From: JACRPH01 sp041665465
GTDB lineage: Archaea; Nanobdellota; Nanobdellia; Woesearchaeales; GW2011-AR9
Direction of reading: 5' to 3'
Assembly (NCBI GenBank): GCA_041665465.1
Contig: JBAYIU010000001.1
Span: forward strand, 992,001-1,056,000
DNA: 64,000 nt
Below are positions 60,353-64,000 of the stretch, one piece after another. The translations under genes and the position numbers were made by a program. The notes under the pieces were generated by a model that searched no databases, had not been told where the DNA came from, and was given only the letters and a program-made list of their open reading frames with translations. Each line of letters begins with the position of its first letter. Within the stretch, counting starts at the first letter, position 1.

Positions 60353-60589
60353 ATGGCGTTCGACGTGAATAAACACTTTTTAGTTCCTAAGCACACTAAG
60401 TTGAGTGATTCTGAGAAACACAAATTATTAGAGAAGATAAATGTTAATCTTCTTTCTTTACCAAAAATTCTTTCAGATGATCCTGCTATCGCTAAGCTTG
60501 ATGCCAAAGCTGGCGATGTTATAAAGATTGAAAGAAAGAGTAAAACTGCAGGTGTTACAACTTATTATCGAATGGTAACTGAGGCTTAA
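60353..60589 (+). CDS. rpoH: RNA polymerase subunit H
   Basis: A 78-residue homologue of the C-terminal domain of eukaryotic RPB5. The conserved HFLVPKHTKLSDSEKHKLLEKIN and LPKILSDDPAIAKLDAKAGDVIKIER are intact. It starts the operon, with B'' beginning 13 bases after its stop. Length is normal. Confidence 0.95.
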   Translation: MAFDVNKHFLVPKHTKLSDSEKHKLLEKINVNLLSLPKILSDDPAIAKLDAKAGDVIKIERKSKTAGVTTYYRMVTEA

Positions 60590-60602
60590 TGGGGGTTAGC
60601 TC

Positions 60603-62078
60603 ATGGATAAATCTATCTTAATCAAGAAATATTATGAAGAGAAGAAGTTTGTAGACAGTAATATCCTGTCTTTTAACAACTTTATCGAAAAGGGCTTGCA
60701 AGAAGTCGTTGACGAGAATAAAGAAGCTGAGCCGGCTATTATTCCACACAATATTGAAAAGTTCAAGATTCGTTTTGGGCGAATCACAGTGGGTAAACCC
60801 GAAATCACCGAAGCGGACGGAAGTAAAAGGCCCATCTATCCGATGGAAGCTCGGTTAAGAAAGATAACTTATTATGCTCCCGTTTATCTTGAAGTAAGTA
60901 CTTATATCAATGACGTACAACGTGAAAATTTTATTGCTGAAGTTGGTAAGATGCCAATCATGCTTAAAAGTAAATTCTGTAACCTTAACGGGTTATCAAG
61001 AGAAGAGTTAACTAAGCATGGTGAAGATCCCACTGATCCGGGAGGATACTTTATTATTAATGGTACAGAAAGAGTAATCGTTAATATGGAAGATCTTTCT
61101 GCTAATACCTTTATGGTAGAAAGTGATGGTGATGGCGGATTTAATTCTCGTTTCTTTGCATCTAAAGGATCTTACAAGATTCCTCATGAATTTGAACGTA
61201 AGAAAGATGGATTATATTATATGTCTTTTACTCGGGTTAAAAGTATGCCTATCATTATGGTGATCAAGGCATTAGGTATGATCAAAGATGAAGAGATCAT
61301 GCGAGCAGTATCAGAAGAGAAGAACTATGAAGAGGTTCTCTTGAACTTGTTTGAATTTGTAGAGATAAAAACCCAAGAAGATGCTATTGATTATATCGCT
61401 AAGCGTATTGGAATCGCTCAAGCAAAAGAAATCCGTGTTGAAAGAACTAAAGAAATTCTGGACAAGTACCTTTTCCCTAATTTCGGAATGGACCAAAAAA
61501 CTCGAATGCTTAAGGCTCGTAACTTGAGTAAGATGTTAAAACGTTATATTGACATTAGTACTGGAGCTCTTCCTGGAGATGATAAGGATCATTATATGAA
61601 TAAGAGATTAAGACAGAGTGGAGATCTTTTGATCGATTTATTCAGAGTTAATTTTAAGATTCTGGTGGGAGATATTTTATACAACTTCCAGAGAATTATC
61701 AAGAGAGGAAAACTACCCTCAATTAGAGTAATTATCCGTGATAAGTTGCTTACTTCACGTATGTATTCGGCTATGGCTACCGGAGAATGGGTTGGTGGAA
61801 GACAAGGAGTATCACAAAGAATGGATCGTTGCAATTTCTTAGCGATGATTTCTCATTTACAAAAAGTGGTAAGTCCCTTGTCCAGTTCACAGGAGAACTT
61901 TGAGGCAAGAGCATTACATTGTACTCATTTAGGTAGACTTTGTCCGATAGAAACTCCGGAAGGAACTAACATTGGTTTACGTAAAAACTTAGCCATGTTA
62001 TGTTCTGTGTCTCAGAACACCAGCGAAGAAGACGTTCTGGAAAAGATTAAAACACTCAATTTGAAAGAGGCTATTTAG
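60603..62078 (+). CDS. rpoB2: RNA polymerase subunit B'' (N-terminal half of B)
   Basis: A 491-residue protein, N-terminal part of the second-largest subunit. It includes GGYFIINGTERVIVN, and near the C-terminus the CPIETPEGTNIGLRKNLA block. The B'/B'' split is as in many euryarchaea. B' begins 10 bases after the stop. No intein is seen. Confidence 0.96.
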   Translation: MDKSILIKKYYEEKKFVDSNILSFNNFIEKGLQEVVDENKEAEPAIIPHNIEKFKIRFGRITVGKPEITEADGSKRPIYPMEARLRKITYYAPVYLEVSTYINDVQRENFIAEVGKMPIMLKSKFCNLNGLSREELTKHGEDPTDPGGYFIINGTERVIVNMEDLSANTFMVESDGDGGFNSRFFASKGSYKIPHEFERKKDGLYYMSFTRVKSMPIIMVIKALGMIKDEEIMRAVSEEKNYEEVLLNLFEFVEIKTQEDAIDYIAKRIGIAQAKEIRVERTKEILDKYLFPNFGMDQKTRMLKARNLSKMLKRYIDISTGALPGDDKDHYMNKRLRQSGDLLIDLFRVNFKILVGDILYNFQRIIKRGKLPSIRVIIRDKLLTSRMYSAMATGEWVGGRQGVSQRMDRCNFLAMISHLQKVVSPLSSSQENFEARALHCTHLGRLCPIETPEGTNIGLRKNLAMLCSVSQNTSEEDVLEKIKTLNLKEAI

Positions 62079-62088
62079 GGGGAAAAAC

Positions 62089-63891
62089 ATGGCAGAAGTA
62101 TACTTAAATTCCCGATTTGTAGGTACGGTTGAAGACGCCCGTATCTTTGTCGAAGACGTTAAAGGGCTACGCCGTAAGGGAGCGTTAGCAGATAATGTTA
62201 ATGTTTATTTTGACGAAGCAGCTAATGAGGTACGCTTATTTTCTGATGAGGGAAGAGCAAGAAGACCATTAATTATTATTAAAGATGGTAAACCTCTTTT
62301 AACTGAACGACACTTAAAGCAGTTGGCTGATGGAGAGTTAACTTGGGGAGATCTTATTCGTCAGGGAATAATTGAATATTTAGACGCTGGTGAAGAAGAA
62401 AATGCCCTAGTTGCTTATGATGAAGGAGAACTTACTCCTGAACACACTCATTTAGAAATAACTCCTGGGTCAATTATCGGCTTGGCTACCGCTTTGGTCC
62501 CTTTTGGAAATTATAACCAGCCTTCTCGTTTGATTATTGGAAGTAAGAACCAGAAACAATCTTTAGGTTTCTATGCTGCTAATTATCATTTGCGTATGGA
62601 CACTGATGTTAATTTATTACATTATCCTCAAATGCCCATAGTTAAGACCAAGATTCATGAAGTGGTTGATTATGACGAGCATCCTTCTGGTCAGAACATG
62701 GTTGTAGCGGTTATGTGTTATGATGGTTACAATATGGAAGATGGAGTCATCTTAAACAAATCTTCGGTTGAACGGGGATTAGCGCGTAGTACTTATTTTA
62801 GACCTATAAGTGCGGAAGAATTACGTTATTCTGGTGGATTAGTGGATCAGGTTTCTGTTCCTGAAAAGGATGTTAAAGGATATCGTAGTGAACAGGATTA
62901 TCGTTTCTTAGAAGGAGACGGAATTATTTATCCCGAAGCTAAAGTTGATGAAGGAGACGTTATCATCGGTAAAACCAGTCCTCCTCGTTTCTTAAGCAGT
63001 TTGGAAGAATACAATTTATCTGCAGCTATCCGTCGTGAAAGTTCTATCTCATTAAAGCATGGAGAAAGAGGAGTAGCTGACTTTGTCGTTATTACTGAAA
63101 ATGAAGAAGGTAACAAACTAGTCCAAGTACGTCTTAGAGAAGAAAGAGTTCCAGAGATCGGAGACAAGTTTACTTCTCGTCACGGTCAGAAAGGAGTTAC
63201 TGGAATGTTAGTTCCAGCAGCAGATGTTCCTTTTTCTAGTTCCGGAATTGCTCCTGACTTGATTTTCACTCCTCACGGTATATCTACCAGAATGACGGTA
63301 TCTCATCTGTTAGAATTAATCGGTGGAAAAGTTGGAGCAATGATGGGTCGTCAAGTTGACGGAACTTTATTTGAAGCAGAATTGGAACAGAACCTACGTA
63401 AAGAGTTAGTCGAAGCAGGTTTCAGAGAAGATGGAACTGAGGTTTTCTATGATGGAAGAACCGGAAAACGTATGCTTGCCCGTATCTTTGTAGGTAACAT
63501 GTATTATCTAAGACTGAGACATATGGTTGCTAACAAGATGCAATCTCGTGCACGTGGTCCAATCCAACTGTTAACCCGTCAGCCTACTGAAGGTAAAGCT
63601 AAAGAAGGCGGATTGAGATTGGGTGAAATGGAAAAAGATACTTTTATTGCACATGGTGCATCGTTGTTATTGAAAGAGCGTTTTGATTCAGATAAAATTG
63701 TTTTACCTATCTGTAATAAATGTGGATTGGTTGCAGTTGAAGACGAATACAAAAACCGCAAATACTGCTTAATGTGTGGTGAAGATGTGGGTGTGAGTTA
63801 TATCGAGATGAGTTACGCTTTCAAATTGCTTTTAGATGAAGTGCGAACTCTAGGTGTGTATCCACAATTAAATTTAAAGACTAAATATTAA
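62089..63891 (+). CDS. rpoB1: RNA polymerase subunit B' (C-terminal half of B)
   Basis: A 600-residue C-terminal half of the second-largest subunit. DGYNMEDGVILNKSSVERGL, GDKFTSRHGQKG, and the zinc-binding CNKCG...CLMCG near the C-terminus are present. It forms part of the catalytic centre and of the hybrid-binding region. rpoA1 starts 12 bases after its stop. Confidence 0.97.
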   Translation: MAEVYLNSRFVGTVEDARIFVEDVKGLRRKGALADNVNVYFDEAANEVRLFSDEGRARRPLIIIKDGKPLLTERHLKQLADGELTWGDLIRQGIIEYLDAGEEENALVAYDEGELTPEHTHLEITPGSIIGLATALVPFGNYNQPSRLIIGSKNQKQSLGFYAANYHLRMDTDVNLLHYPQMPIVKTKIHEVVDYDEHPSGQNMVVAVMCYDGYNMEDGVILNKSSVERGLARSTYFRPISAEELRYSGGLVDQVSVPEKDVKGYRSEQDYRFLEGDGIIYPEAKVDEGDVIIGKTSPPRFLSSLEEYNLSAAIRRESSISLKHGERGVADFVVITENEEGNKLVQVRLREERVPEIGDKFTSRHGQKGVTGMLVPAADVPFSSSGIAPDLIFTPHGISTRMTVSHLLELIGGKVGAMMGRQVDGTLFEAELEQNLRKELVEAGFREDGTEVFYDGRTGKRMLARIFVGNMYYLRLRHMVANKMQSRARGPIQLLTRQPTEGKAKEGGLRLGEMEKDTFIAHGASLLLKERFDSDKIVLPICNKCGLVAVEDEYKNRKYCLMCGEDVGVSYIEMSYAFKLLLDEVRTLGVYPQLNLKTKY

Positions 63892-63903
63892 AGGGAGATA
63901 AAA

Positions 63904-64000
63904 ATGAGTCACGAAGTTCATAATAAAATTGAAAGCATCTCGTTTGGTCTGTTTTCCCCAAAACAGATTGTCGGTTTAGCTGCAGCTAAAGTTGTCACTC
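63904..64000 (+). CDS. rpoA1: RNA polymerase subunit A' (partial)
   Basis: The first 32 codons of the largest subunit N-terminal half: MSHEVHNKIESISFGLFSPKQIVG. The SFGLFSP block is typical of A'. The gene continues beyond the right edge. A ggagat is present 5 bases before the ATG. Confidence 0.92.
   Translation, partial: MSHEVHNKIESISFGLFSPKQIVGLAAAKVVT

Noticed and set aside
1..64000. CRISPR array or insertion sequence
   Set aside because: No regularly spaced direct repeats, transposase or integrase gene was found by eye.

Overview
The window reads as a chromosome segment of a DPANN-type archaeon, most likely a relative of Woesearchaeota or Pacearchaeota. The evidence for archaea is RNA polymerase genes in the order rpoH, split rpoB2/rpoB1, rpoA1; DNA topoisomerase VI; CDP-archaeol synthase; a Dph2-like protein; family B DNA polymerase with a C-terminal PIP box; tRNA genes with bulge-helix-bulge type introns; and TATA boxes about 25 bases before leaderless starts. 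The DNA is AT-rich and densely coded, with many short membrane or unknown proteins. The lineage call is inference from gene content.

Layout. 1-6.5 kb: a circularly permuted GTPase fragment, small membrane proteins, TrpRS, a DinB-like protein, tRNA-Glu, an AT-rich patch of orphan genes, an AI-2E transporter with a damaged 5' end, and tRNA-Val. 6.5-17 kb: MFS transporter, methyltransferase, a long RNA-like inverted repeat, a K+ channel, a very large endonuclease-IV-fold protein and a coupled membrane/winged-helix gene pair. 17-34 kb: information processing and nucleotide metabolism (RNase HII beside RNase HIII, AbrB-PhoU regulator, two HIT-fold proteins without the catalytic histidine, PolB, PIN-PhoH, Rad50, a tandem TK1-like protein), ending in a protein whose C-terminal part looks like the variable region of a diversity-generating retroelement (DGR). 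34-41 kb: a B12-dependent deoxynucleotide module (cobalamin adenosyltransferase, class II ribonucleotide reductase, NrdR with tandem boxes), then archaeal lipid and diphthamide genes. 41-55 kb: topoisomerase VI, an unknown four-gene operon, a MutS-like ATPase, a shortened NFACT protein, NAD(P)HX dehydratase and a degenerate Nudix protein. 55-60 kb: tRNA genes mixed with a TrmB regulator, a HATPase and two paralogous Rossmann proteins. 60-64 kb: the RNA polymerase operon.

The most striking property is tRNA gene architecture. Of nine tRNA genes, eight carry an insert in the anticodon loop, three have an insert in the D-loop and five have one in the T-loop at the same place. Two tRNAs (Glu-UUC and Ile-UAU) appear to be broken by three introns each. 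The DGR target at 33.2-34.0 kb, with an NNC codon signature and two downstream hairpins but no reverse transcriptase in the window, is the second main result. No CRISPR array, insertion sequence or rRNA gene was seen, and there is no gene-free stretch longer than about 210 bases.
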